Both the position numbers and the translations under genes were made by a program. Shown here in pieces: positions 1 through 6,290 of a DNA stretch of 10,328 bases (position 1 is its first letter; each line of letters begins with the position of its first letter). This stretch comes from an uncultured Fretibacterium sp. (lineage in GTDB: Bacteria; Synergistota; Synergistia; Synergistales; Aminobacteriaceae): NCBI GenBank assembly GCA_905373185.1, contig CAJPSE010000047.1, positions 1-10,328 on the forward strand. Reading direction: 5' to 3'. A model generated the notes under the pieces. The model did not search any database. It had not been told where the DNA came from and was given only the letters and a program-made list of their open reading frames with translations.

Positions 1-62
1 CGCTTCCGCAGCATCTCGAAGCTCTGGATGCCTATGGGCAGGGTCTGGAGTCCTTCGCTCAT
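1..62 (-). CDS. AAA-ATPase-like / PD-(D/E)XK nuclease family protein, N-terminus only
   Basis: The ATG at 62-60 opens a frame that runs out of the window after about 20 codons (MSEGLQTLPIGIQSFEMLRK). The LPIGIQ-FE-LR block near the N-terminus is the hallmark of the large family that pairs an AAA-ATPase-like domain with a C-terminal PD-(D/E)XK nuclease-like domain (Pfam AAA-ATPase_like plus PDDEXK_9, older name DUF1703). In that family the next residues normally read Y-V-D-K-T. A GAGGTG ribosome site lies about 8 bases upstream of the ATG, and an extended -10 promoter lies about 40 bases further up. The family is often present in many copies per genome and its cellular role is not established. 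Only the start is seen, so I cannot tell whether the gene is intact. A near copy of this start and its promoter lies at 1331-1435. Confidence 0.7.
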   Translation of the reverse strand, partial: MSEGLQTLPIGIQSFEMLRK

Positions 63-115
63 GATCCCGTCACCTCGCTTCGATCGAGTGTTACATGACC
101 TTATTCTAGCAGAGG
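11..115 (-). repeat. Direct repeat copy 1 (promoter plus start of AAA-ATPase-like gene)
   Basis: Bases 11-115 align without gaps to 1331-1435 at a constant offset of 1320. By hand count 84 of the 100 positions 11-110 match, including 30 identical bases in a row at 11-40, which are in the coding part. The block holds the -10 element, the ribosome site and the first 17 codons. Identity ends just left of position 11, where the right-hand copy departs from the gene. The two copies probably arose by duplication of a whole gene of this family. Confidence 0.85.
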
Positions 116-129
116 GGAAAGTCTAGCAA
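103..129 (-). promoter_or_regulatory. Extended -10 promoter for the left-edge AAA-ATPase-like gene
   Basis: On the minus strand TGCTAGAAT (111-103) is an extended -10 element with the TG upstream of a TAGAAT hexamer. A loose -35 candidate, TTGCTA, lies at 129-124 with a 15-bp spacer. It sits about 40 bases upstream of the ATG at 62. The same -10 is conserved in the right-hand repeat copy at 1431-1423 although the bases around it have diverged, which supports a real function. Confidence 0.55.
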
Positions 130-161
130 AGGGAGAAGGAGGGGGGGAGGCCCTAATTCAC

Positions 162-193
162 CCGGCGTCTCCCACGATCGCGGGAGGTGCCGG
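162..193 (-). terminator. Hairpin after the WYL gene, probable terminator
   Basis: Bases 162-173 pair with 182-193 in a 12-bp stem, including two G-U type pairs, closed by an 8-base loop. It lies 60 bases beyond the WYL regulator stop codon (253) and upstream of the next promoter, where a terminator is expected. No U-run follows on the minus strand, so termination strength is uncertain. It shares its core, CTCCCACGATCG, with the perfect palindrome at 1470-1499. Confidence 0.5.
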
Positions 194-252
194 CATTTGA
201 GACTTCAGGGATTTTAGAGAGGAGGACAGCTCTTGAGGAACCCCACCAGCGC

Positions 253-1245
253 TCAGGTATTTTTTTCCATCATCCGGGCTGCCAGATCGCGAACGAGGGC
301 ACGTAGCTCAATGGGCTCCAGGACGGAGACATAGGGCGCGGCGGACAGTATCCAGCGGGCCACCTCTCCGAGGTCGGGGACGCGCGCGGAGAGCACCAGC
401 GCATCCCTATCCACTCGCTCGATGGTCTGAGTGGGGTGCCAGCGCGTCTCGGCGACGATCGTGGCCATGGGCTCGACAACGTGTAGTCGGATATCATGTT
501 CCGGCTCACCGGGGGCGACATACCAAGCCGAGGCCGTGAAGCGCTTCTGGGAATAGCCCTCAGGAGGTGCGACGAATGGCAGGTGAGGAAGGGTCCGCAG
601 CGCGTGCACTCGGGAGAGCCTGAAGACGCCGGGGGCATCCCGCCCTTCCTTGCCCGCCAGCAGATACCATGCGTGGGAGCGAAAAAACACGCCCCATGGG
701 GCCAAGGTGTGGGTACGAACCTCGCGCGTTCCGTAGGGGGACACGTAGTCCAGCTCCACCATGCGCCGATCACGCAGCGCCTGCAACAGCCGCTCGAACA
801 CGGCGCCGTCCATGTCCGAGACTGGCGTAGCCACCGTAGCCGTCTCCGCCAGCCATTGCCCAAAGGATATGGCGGTGCCGGGCAGAAATTTTTGCATCTT
901 TACCCACAGTGATTCGCACACCTCCCGCATGTGGGGCAGAAAATGCCCCGCCATGCCAAGCCCGGCAACGAGCGCGACAACGTCCCGGTCATTGAGGGAG
1001 AGCAACAGCAAAAAATCGCCCTCGTAGACCAGCCGATAGCGTCCCGGCGGCGAGCGCAAAAAAGCGATCTCCGCGCCGAACTCCTCGCGCAGCATTCGTA
1101 TATCGTCCTGCAGCAGCCGGCGGCTCGAATACTCACAGCGGTTCAGGATCGTGTCGGTCTCCACGCCTTGCTCCCCCCGCTCACGCAGAAGCAACAGCAG
1201 GTTTTTGAGCCTTCGGATGCGGAATGAGCTGATCTCTCGGGACAT
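253..1245 (-). CDS. HTH-WYL domain transcriptional regulator
   Basis: This 330-aa protein has the three-part layout of WYL regulators. Residues about 8-72 form a DeoR/HTH_11-like winged helix, with SSRRLLQDDIRMLREEFG as recognition region and GRYRLV as wing. Residues about 145-225 form the WYL domain, with the namesake Trp-Tyr-Leu at 193-195 in HAWYLLAGK. Residues about 250-326 match the C-terminal WCX domain (ARWILSAAPYVSVLEPIELR). WYL domains are known ligand-sensing modules, and several repress phage-defence operons (BrxR/CapW type), though others regulate unrelated genes. The ATG at 1245 has a strong GGAGGGGG site four bases upstream. The gene starts 47 bases after the stop of a truncated AAA-ATPase-like remnant (1293-1382), whose promoter may now drive it. 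No operator was identified. Family assignment is firm; the target genes are unknown. Confidence 0.92.
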   Translation of the reverse strand: MSREISSFRIRRLKNLLLLLRERGEQGVETDTILNRCEYSSRRLLQDDIRMLREEFGAEIAFLRSPPGRYRLVYEGDFLLLLSLNDRDVVALVAGLGMAGHFLPHMREVCESLWVKMQKFLPGTAISFGQWLAETATVATPVSDMDGAVFERLLQALRDRRMVELDYVSPYGTREVRTHTLAPWGVFFRSHAWYLLAGKEGRDAPGVFRLSRVHALRTLPHLPFVAPPEGYSQKRFTASAWYVAPGEPEHDIRLHVVEPMATIVAETRWHPTQTIERVDRDALVLSARVPDLGEVARWILSAAPYVSVLEPIELRALVRDLAARMMEKNT

Positions 1246-1292
1246 TTTCCCCCTCCGTGTGCCCCTACTACCAGACGAGCGCCGTGTGCTTT

Positions 1293-1382
1293 TTAGCGTC
1301 GATAACGATGACCGCGGATGTCACGGTGCGGCATCTCGAAGCTCTGGATGCCTATGGGCAGGATCTGCAGTTTTTCGCTCAT
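1293..1382 (-). pseudogene. N-terminal remnant of an AAA-ATPase-like / PD-(D/E)XK gene
   Basis: The ATG at 1382-1380 opens a 29-codon frame whose first 17 residues (MSEKLQILPIGIQSFEM) match the left-edge gene at 62-1 almost exactly. It then departs (PHRDIRGHRYRR) and stops at 1293. Intact members of the family are hundreds of residues long, so this is a truncated copy that has lost nearly the whole gene. It keeps a GAGGTG ribosome site and an extended -10 promoter, so it is probably still transcribed and translated as a short leader ahead of the WYL gene. The breakpoint is at about 1331. Confidence 0.65.
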
Positions 1383-1435
1383 AATCCCGTCACCTCGCCC
1401 CGATTGGTCTTTTTATGACTCTATTCTAGCAGAAG
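1331..1435 (-). repeat. Direct repeat copy 2 (promoter plus truncated gene start)
   Basis: This is the partner of 11-115, ungapped at an offset of 1320 bases. The coding part and the -10 region are the best conserved stretches; the spacer between -10 and ribosome site (about 1401-1418) is the most diverged. The pair flanks the WYL gene, so homologous recombination between the copies could delete or amplify it. Confidence 0.85.
1423..1431 (-). promoter_or_regulatory. Extended -10 promoter upstream of the remnant and WYL gene
   Basis: TGCTAGAAT on the minus strand is identical to the element at 111-103. No good -35 is visible, which is tolerated for extended -10 promoters. With the coding part downstream truncated, the first intact gene it could serve is the WYL regulator at 1245. 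Confidence 0.5.
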
Positions 1436-1469
1436 TGGTGGAAGGGGCGTGTGAGGAGCTCGATACACA

Positions 1470-1499
1470 CAGCGCCTCCCACGATCGTGGGAGGCGCTG
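1470..1499 (-). terminator. Perfect 30-bp palindrome at the end of the large operon
   Basis: CAGCGCCTCCCACGA at 1470-1484 is followed directly by its exact reverse complement at 1485-1499. It lies 21 bases beyond the SUKH stop codon at 1521, where the terminator of the long minus-strand operon is expected, and upstream of the next promoter at 1431-1423. As RNA it would form a strong GC-rich hairpin with a small loop. There is no U-run after it, so it may act as an RNA-stabilising end, a factor-assisted terminator, or a protein-binding palindrome. A weaker relative is at 162-193. Confidence 0.55.
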
Positions 1500-1520
1500 G
1501 CGTTCGGAACCTCGAGCGGT

Positions 1521-1916
1521 CTATTCCTTGGAGACGAGATAGCTGCCCAGGCTGTCGAACCGTTTTTCGGGCGGAGTGCCTGGCCGGATCTCAAAAATGG
1601 CGCCCTCGGTGTTCTGCAGCATTAAAATTCCGTCAATGGCCACGTTCTCGATAACGTACATGTCGGAGGGCAGCGCTGCGTTCAGCCTTCTTTCCCTCAG
1701 GGTCACGTCCACGACGTTCAGCCGAGGAGAGTCCACCACTCCGGTGAGCTCGATACCCCGCGCGGAGATCGCTCCGTACTCTCGCACATAAGCCCTGTAG
1801 TCCTCGGCAAAACGAAGCCCCAGGCTTTTTTCCGCATCCTGTATCTTCTTATCGCACGCCGGAGTGAGAGAACGCAGGCAGGAGAGAAGCTCTATAATTT
1901 TTTCTATCGTTGGCAT
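1521..1916 (-). CDS. SMI1/KNR4 (SUKH) family protein, probable immunity protein for the LHH nuclease
   Basis: This 131-aa protein has the SUKH/SMI1-KNR4 pattern. An N-terminal helix carries I-x2-AE-x3-GLRFAEDYRAYVREYGA (residues about 25-49), followed by the G-I-E-L-T-G strand (54-59), LNVVDVT (66-72), YVIENVAIDGI (87-97) and a final SL-x2-YL helix. The length is typical of a single-domain SUKH protein. SUKH proteins are the best-known broad immunity family for polymorphic toxin nucleases and neutralise them by direct binding in the producing cell. The gene begins 17 bases after the stop of an HNH/Endo VII LHH nuclease gene, with its own AAGGAG site 9 bases before the ATG, which is the classic toxin-then-immunity order. 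It is the last gene of the operon. The family call is strong; its pairing with the neighbouring nuclease is inferred from position. Confidence 0.87.
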   Translation of the reverse strand: MPTIEKIIELLSCLRSLTPACDKKIQDAEKSLGLRFAEDYRAYVREYGAISARGIELTGVVDSPRLNVVDVTLRERRLNAALPSDMYVIENVAIDGILMLQNTEGAIFEIRPGTPPEKRFDSLGSYLVSKE

Positions 1917-1933
1917 GATCTACGGCTCCTTAT

Positions 1934-2560
1934 TTATTGGGAATCGTTCTGAGAATCCAAAAAATACGCTCGGTTTTGCCAATGGGCCTCCCGCTCCCTT
2001 TGGAACTCCCCCCTGTCGATCTCCGAAACCTTCTGTTTGTCGTGCAAAATAGCGTCGTTACCCTGCCCCCGGTGTTCCTGTGTCGTAAGCTCCGCGAGGG
2101 GGGCATCCTTTTTCTGCCCCACGTGGTGCAGCTCGATCGTCTCTCCGTTTCGGTTCAAGGGGGGCTGACCGTTTATCATGCGCTCTCTGTTGGTACGACC
2201 ATATTCGTCGCGCCTCTCCAGATCGATATCCTGCCTTACGAGGCAACTTTTTCCGTTGATTATAACCTCCTTAAGCCCCGCCTTGATGTAAATCTCCGCC
2301 TCCTCAAAAGAGCCGATGGCGTCGCAAAGCGCGTCAGACCAACCCTGCGACTCCTGCAGCACTTTTTTTTCTCTGTCCGACAAGCCCTCCCCTTCATGGA
2401 GAGAGACGTCTTGCGCAATGGGCCTGTCCAGCTTATTTCCCTCGGATTCCATCGCTTCGGATTCCATCGCCCTGGCCTCCGCGTTCTCCAAAAGTGGAAT
2501 GCGTTCTGCCGCGTCGTTTTTAGCCTCGTTTACGGAGGATTGCAGCGCCTCAATTTTCAA
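1934..2560 (-). CDS. HNH/Endo VII superfamily nuclease, LHH type (toxin-like)
   Basis: This is a predicted metal-dependent nuclease of 208 aa. Residues about 86-200 match the LHH nuclease domain of polymorphic toxins: INGKSCLVR, then GRTNRERM (121-128), the signature IELHHVGQ with LHH at 144-146, LAELTTQEHR (155-164), GND-ILHD (167-174) and a closing ER-x2-HW. The likely catalytic or metal residues are the His pair, E157, H163 and H173. The N-terminal 85 residues are charged and low in complexity, with a duplicated AMESE, and show no signal peptide or trafficking domain. The TTG start at 2560 overlaps the HerA stop codon as TTGA, with a GGGGAG site about six bases upstream, so translation is probably coupled to the ATPase gene. 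That coupling, the missing export module and the SUKH gene just downstream suggest either an intracellular effector of the ATPase system or a toxin cassette acquired by it. Whether it cuts DNA or RNA cannot be told. Confidence 0.87.
   Translation of the reverse strand: MKIEALQSSVNEAKNDAAERIPLLENAEARAMESEAMESEGNKLDRPIAQDVSLHEGEGLSDREKKVLQESQGWSDALCDAIGSFEEAEIYIKAGLKEVIINGKSCLVRQDIDLERRDEYGRTNRERMINGQPPLNRNGETIELHHVGQKKDAPLAELTTQEHRGQGNDAILHDKQKVSEIDRGEFQREREAHWQNRAYFLDSQNDSQ
2442..2471. repeat. 15-bp tandem duplication in the LHH nuclease gene
   Basis: The 15-base unit TCGGATTCCATCGCT (2442-2456) is followed at once by a copy with one mismatch (2457-2471). It encodes AMESE twice (residues 31-40) in the acidic N-terminal linker, so the frame is kept. 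Confidence 0.85.
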
Positions 2561-5500
2561 AAGGACTCCCCCCTCTCCGCAACCTTCTCCCTCCAGACGG
2601 CATAAATTCGTTCTCCGCTTTCGTCAAAAGCGCAGTTTTTCAGACAACATTGGCAAACGCTCAGCCTCATGGCATCGGAGAGCACGGGGAACACCCCGTC
2701 AATCTCGTGCAGAAGAGCGTCGTTCAATTCGTCAAACGATTGTACCGTATGGAAGAGCCTCCTCAGCTCATGCTGTTTGCAGGTCAGATCCGCCACGATC
2801 TGCGCCAGCTCCGCAAAACGCCCCTCATCCCATATCTTCAGCCTTCCGCTCCGTTCGTATTCCGTCAGAAGCGGATGCAGTTTCATCTTAAGTCTGGAGG
2901 AGAGGGGCGCTTGCCGCAAGTTGTCCTCCAGGTACGCGATATCCGGCTCCACAGGGGAGGAGAGGCGTTCCTTGAGCAAAAAATTAAGCCATGCCGGGGA
3001 AATACTCTTTCTCTCGCTTCCGGCGGGCTTGAAAGCATAGGGGGCTGTTGGAGCGTCGAATTTTTTGATCTTACACAAAACCGGCTCCAGCCAATCATTT
3101 TGATAGACGACGGCGACGCCGCGCGGGAGCTTGGCGATCTCGTCCAGCTGTTCGTTTTTCAGCGCGGCGGACTTTCCGGCCAGGGCGCGGTCCGACTCGT
3201 CGGGCAGCCGCAGGATGATCTTGGTGTTGGTGTTGCGTATTGCGGCGCTGTCCACCGCCCTCGGCGATTGATCCGCGATGACGAACCCTTCCCCATAGGT
3301 TCGCATCTCCGCGATGGAATTGGCCAGCATCTCGACGGATTTTCCCACAAGGCCCGTCCCTTCGGCTCCCTGCTCCGATGAGGCTCTTTTGAGGATATTA
3401 TGGGCCTCCTCGAGCACCGTAACGTGCCGGAGGGGGACGTTCATCCCGTTTGTAAAGGCCGTCCTGTGCTCGCTCAACCGAATGACGAGGAGCCCCATGA
3501 TCAAAGCCTTGGTCTCCAGGGAGCCTACGCGGCTCAGGTCAATAACGACATTGCTGTCGAACAGGATGGCGTTGTCCACCTCACAGGGCGAGAAAATCTG
3601 CCCGTTCAACCCATTGGAAAGGGAGCGTACACGCGTGCCCAGGGCTCCAAGATAATTGCTCTTCAGCTCCTGAGAGTAAGCCGAGCTTTCAATGACGTCG
3701 CTCAGGGCGTCCTGGAGATCGACAAAGGTCGGAAAGAGATCTTCCGAGACGGAGTTTTGGGATTCCGTGAGATCCCAGCCGCAGGACTCGTAGGCCAGGG
3801 AAAGCGCGTCCTTCAGAACCGCGGGCATGGCCGCGTACATCGGCCAACAGACGTTGAAGACCTCGAGCAAGCGGTCGATATGCTCCAGGACGTGAATCGC
3901 CTGAGGAAATTTGAACGGATTGAGCTCCAGCAAAGGTCCGAATCGAGGGTTGGTCCCCAGTACCGTCACGTCCTTGCGGTTTCCAAAAACCTGTTTGTAT
4001 TCGCCTTTTGCGGGTTCTATCACCATGAATTTGACGTCGAGAACATCGAGCTGCCGGAGAAGTTCGTAAATCGCGTTGCTCTTGCCCGAACCCGTAGAGC
4101 CCGTGATGAACATGTGCATGGACAGGCTGTCCCTGTCCAGAAGCACCCGATTTTCGGATACCGTGCCCATGTTGAAAATGTTCCCGAGGTTGAGGGCGTG
4201 TTTGGGCTGGGCCTCGCCATACGCCGCGACCTCCCGGCCGAACTCCGCGTGTTCGATGACGGGCAGTCCGGGGACGGAACGGCGCGGAAGCCCCATGTGC
4301 AGCGCCAGCTCGTCTCCGCTGACGAAAGTACAGGGGGTGACCGGAAGATCCCCGATAGGGCTGGGGTAGACGAACACAGGGTGGATGAAGTTTGTGAGGT
4401 ACTCGTGCAGGCGCTCTGCCTTTCGCTTATCCGCCCTCCGGCTCCATGAGTTGATGGCGCTGGTCTCGATGCCCGAGCTCTCCCCGCTCATGAGGGCCTT
4501 GTACGACGCGGCGGCAAGCTCGGCGACATAGGGGGTGTCGGACGTGAAATAAGCCGCGCATTCCCACATCCCCAGGCTCTCAAAGTCGCGCATCCGCTCA
4601 AGCTGGATGTCCAGCCGATCCAGGATATCGGAGATCGCCTTGTCCTGACGAGTCAGGGTGATATTCTGAGACATCCCAGCCTGCTGTCCTGTCGTCCGGG
4701 CCTGCCCCTCCGTGGTACTTTCGCTCGTGCTGTGGCTGACGCCGGAGGTCTGGGAGTGGCTGGTCCCCTGGCTCGTGCCCTCCGATTGAAATTTTGACGC
4801 GAGCAGTGACAAAGCTGTTCCAGTCGAAACGGGAACTCCTCCAGGGAGAAGTCCAACACTCGCCGAAAAGGAGATTCCAGCACTGACCGAGGTCCCCCTG
4901 CTGACCGAGGTTGTCGAGGACGTCCCGTCCGTGGTGGAGGTGCTTGTTGCCTCGCTGGTCCCCATGGTCAAGGCGCGGCTCTCAGTGTCGGAGAGGATGA
5001 ACGAGTTGTTGGTCGCGTAGCTGACCTGTGCGTTGGCGAACGAGGACAGGTGGGTGTAGATCCTTTCGTATTCCCTGCGTGTGACCACGCGTTTGTCCTG
5101 CGGCACGCTGGTTGCGAGGATCAGCGCCGTGTATCGCTCGCCCTGGAGGGACAGGGCCAGTTTTTCCAGTCCCTGGATAAAGTTCTTATTGGACGCGTGT
5201 TCCTCCCCCTTGGCGTTGGCGATGCAGGAGACGGAGGAGATATATCCGGCCTCGACGCGTGATACCACCTCCTTCATGTCGTTGTCGTAGAACTCATCGT
5301 GGATACGAATCCCTGGGAAGTGTCCGGAAAGGGTCTTTTTCAGGCTTTCCTTCAGGGAATGGATCGTGCGTTCCTCCTCCCGAGAGCGAACCCCCATGTA
5401 AAAAACCGTGCTCTCTCCGCTGCCCTCGATCAGGATAAAAACCGTGCTCTTGACGTTCGACAGGGCGTTGAAGACGCTGGAAAACTTGTCCGTAGCGCAC

Positions 5501-5751
5501 TCGTCCTTCCCGTAGACCATTTCGACGATCTTGAAAAAGCGGACGTTCTCCGTCAGGTTGTCCCGAACGATCTGGGGATCGAGCGGAACGATCTCCAGTT
5601 TTTCCAGGCCGGCAAGGTAATTTTTCAAGATGATGTCGTCCACGGCGCGCATGGCGGGGCTTGCCTTTGCCCACAGCTCGCGGGGGGAGGGAATGGCCGC
5701 CAAGGTGTCTCGAATCATGTCCTTACTACTGGTTTCTTCCATCTCCAACAC
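2557..5751 (-). CDS. HerA/DUF87-type P-loop ATPase with Ser/Thr-rich insert
   Basis: This 1064-aa protein belongs to the HerA-FtsK superfamily of hexameric DNA or protein translocating motors. Walker A is GSTGSGKSN at 551-559, Walker B is VTVLEEAH at 777-784, the polar sensor lies at ADQSP (826-830), and the NTNTKIILRLPDESD segment (840-854) is typical of HerA with its arginine at the subunit interface. Residues 1-260 are an N-terminal region I do not recognise. Residues about 262-362 are two Ser/Thr/Gly-rich tracts around a hydrophobic stretch (about 291-321), then a helical part to 460. Residues 900-1064 form a tail ending in a Cys cluster (C1033, C1035, C1036, C1040). The GTG at 5751 follows GGAAAGG closely; TTG 5748 or ATG 5742 are alternative starts. 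It begins 32 bases after the small membrane protein gene and overlaps the nuclease gene by 4 bases. HerA motors pair with nucleases in end resection (NurA) and in several anti-phage systems. The ATPase call is firm, the cargo unknown. Confidence 0.9.
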   Translation of the reverse strand: MLEMEETSSKDMIRDTLAAIPSPRELWAKASPAMRAVDDIILKNYLAGLEKLEIVPLDPQIVRDNLTENVRFFKIVEMVYGKDECATDKFSSVFNALSNVKSTVFILIEGSGESTVFYMGVRSREEERTIHSLKESLKKTLSGHFPGIRIHDEFYDNDMKEVVSRVEAGYISSVSCIANAKGEEHASNKNFIQGLEKLALSLQGERYTALILATSVPQDKRVVTRREYERIYTHLSSFANAQVSYATNNSFILSDTESRALTMGTSEATSTSTTDGTSSTTSVSRGTSVSAGISFSASVGLLPGGVPVSTGTALSLLASKFQSEGTSQGTSHSQTSGVSHSTSESTTEGQARTTGQQAGMSQNITLTRQDKAISDILDRLDIQLERMRDFESLGMWECAAYFTSDTPYVAELAAASYKALMSGESSGIETSAINSWSRRADKRKAERLHEYLTNFIHPVFVYPSPIGDLPVTPCTFVSGDELALHMGLPRRSVPGLPVIEHAEFGREVAAYGEAQPKHALNLGNIFNMGTVSENRVLLDRDSLSMHMFITGSTGSGKSNAIYELLRQLDVLDVKFMVIEPAKGEYKQVFGNRKDVTVLGTNPRFGPLLELNPFKFPQAIHVLEHIDRLLEVFNVCWPMYAAMPAVLKDALSLAYESCGWDLTESQNSVSEDLFPTFVDLQDALSDVIESSAYSQELKSNYLGALGTRVRSLSNGLNGQIFSPCEVDNAILFDSNVVIDLSRVGSLETKALIMGLLVIRLSEHRTAFTNGMNVPLRHVTVLEEAHNILKRASSEQGAEGTGLVGKSVEMLANSIAEMRTYGEGFVIADQSPRAVDSAAIRNTNTKIILRLPDESDRALAGKSAALKNEQLDEIAKLPRGVAVVYQNDWLEPVLCKIKKFDAPTAPYAFKPAGSERKSISPAWLNFLLKERLSSPVEPDIAYLEDNLRQAPLSSRLKMKLHPLLTEYERSGRLKIWDEGRFAELAQIVADLTCKQHELRRLFHTVQSFDELNDALLHEIDGVFPVLSDAMRLSVCQCCLKNCAFDESGERIYAVWREKVAERGESF

Positions 5752-5783
5752 CCCTTTCCTTCTCCACCAAGCCTTTCATCGCC

Positions 5784-6227
5784 TCAATTTTTGCGCAACA
5801 CGGCCCAGAGGAGCGCCGCCGCGCCCAGGGCAAGGGCCAGCAAGACCCCGCCCGCAACAAAACGGGACGGTGTTTCCTGCGAGCAGCGAGCCTGCTCTTC
5901 ACGCTTCTCGCGGATGTTCTGGATCCTCCCGGCATAGAGAACCGCGCAGATCTCCTTCAGCAGGTTCAGCCGCTCTCGGGAGAAATTTCGGAGCAGCGCA
6001 CTCATCTGACTGTCCATGTAGGCCTTGTTCCATTGCTCCCTGTCTCTGTTCAGTTCCTCCCCGTTGTGAGGGTCGTAGAGATCGAGCTGCGCCCTCGCCG
6101 CCTCCCGCAGCATCTCCTCCATCTCCGTAAAGGTGGGGTCGACCACGAGGCTGTCCTTGATGATGATACGAACCATTCTGATATCCTTTTGTTCAAGGGC
6201 CTTCCGAAACGTTTCGCTGAGAGCCAT
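5784..6227 (-). CDS. Small C-terminally membrane-anchored protein of unknown function
   Basis: This 147-aa protein belongs to no named family I recognise. Residues 1-115 look alpha-helical and soluble, with a distinctive conserved-looking block RMVRIIIKDSLVVDPTF (17-33) and a second one, LLRNFSRERLNLLKEI (78-93). A short charged and polar linker follows, and residues about 123-143 form a single hydrophobic segment ending in the basic tail LRKN. This predicts a tail-anchored inner-membrane protein with its bulk in the cytoplasm. The ATG at 6227 has a GGGGGA site seven bases upstream. It lies between a dynamin-like GTPase gene (58 bases upstream) and the HerA ATPase gene (32 bases downstream). 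By position it could recruit one of these large proteins to the membrane, but nothing in the sequence proves this. Confidence 0.8.
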   Translation of the reverse strand: MALSETFRKALEQKDIRMVRIIIKDSLVVDPTFTEMEEMLREAARAQLDLYDPHNGEELNRDREQWNKAYMDSQMSALLRNFSRERLNLLKEICAVLYAGRIQNIREKREEQARCSQETPSRFVAGGVLLALALGAAALLWAVLRKN

Positions 6228-6260
6228 AACGATATCCCCCTTATCCTGCCGCGTTAAAAA

Positions 6261-6290
6261 TCCCTATATTTCCCTATATATCCCTCTATA
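6261..6290. repeat. Three tandem 10-bp repeats at a gene junction
   Basis: TCCCTATATT, TCCCTATATA and TCCCTCTATA follow one another, and a partial fourth unit (TCTCC) comes after. The array starts in the gap before the small membrane protein gene and runs through the TAG stop codon (6286-6288) of the dynamin-like GTPase. It is AT-rich in a GC-rich neighbourhood, with a period of one helical turn. It could be a slippage site or an AT-rich internal promoter region; on the minus strand it offers ATATAG and GATATATAG, but no convincing -35. Confidence 0.8.

Noticed and set aside
11..1435. The direct repeat pair as the ends of a mobile element carrying the WYL gene
   Set aside because: The repeats contain a promoter and the coding start of a known multi-copy gene family, and there is no transposase between them, so gene duplication followed by truncation is simpler.
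1470..1499. The perfect palindrome as a recombinase or attachment site
   Set aside because: No integrase or recombinase gene is in the window and no matching target-site duplication is seen; its place just after the last gene of the operon fits a transcript-end hairpin better.
3400..4449. A 349-codon plus-strand open frame opposite the HerA-like gene
   Set aside because: It is opposite the Walker A and Walker B coding part, has no motif or ribosome site that I can see, and has the composition of a reverse-strand shadow.
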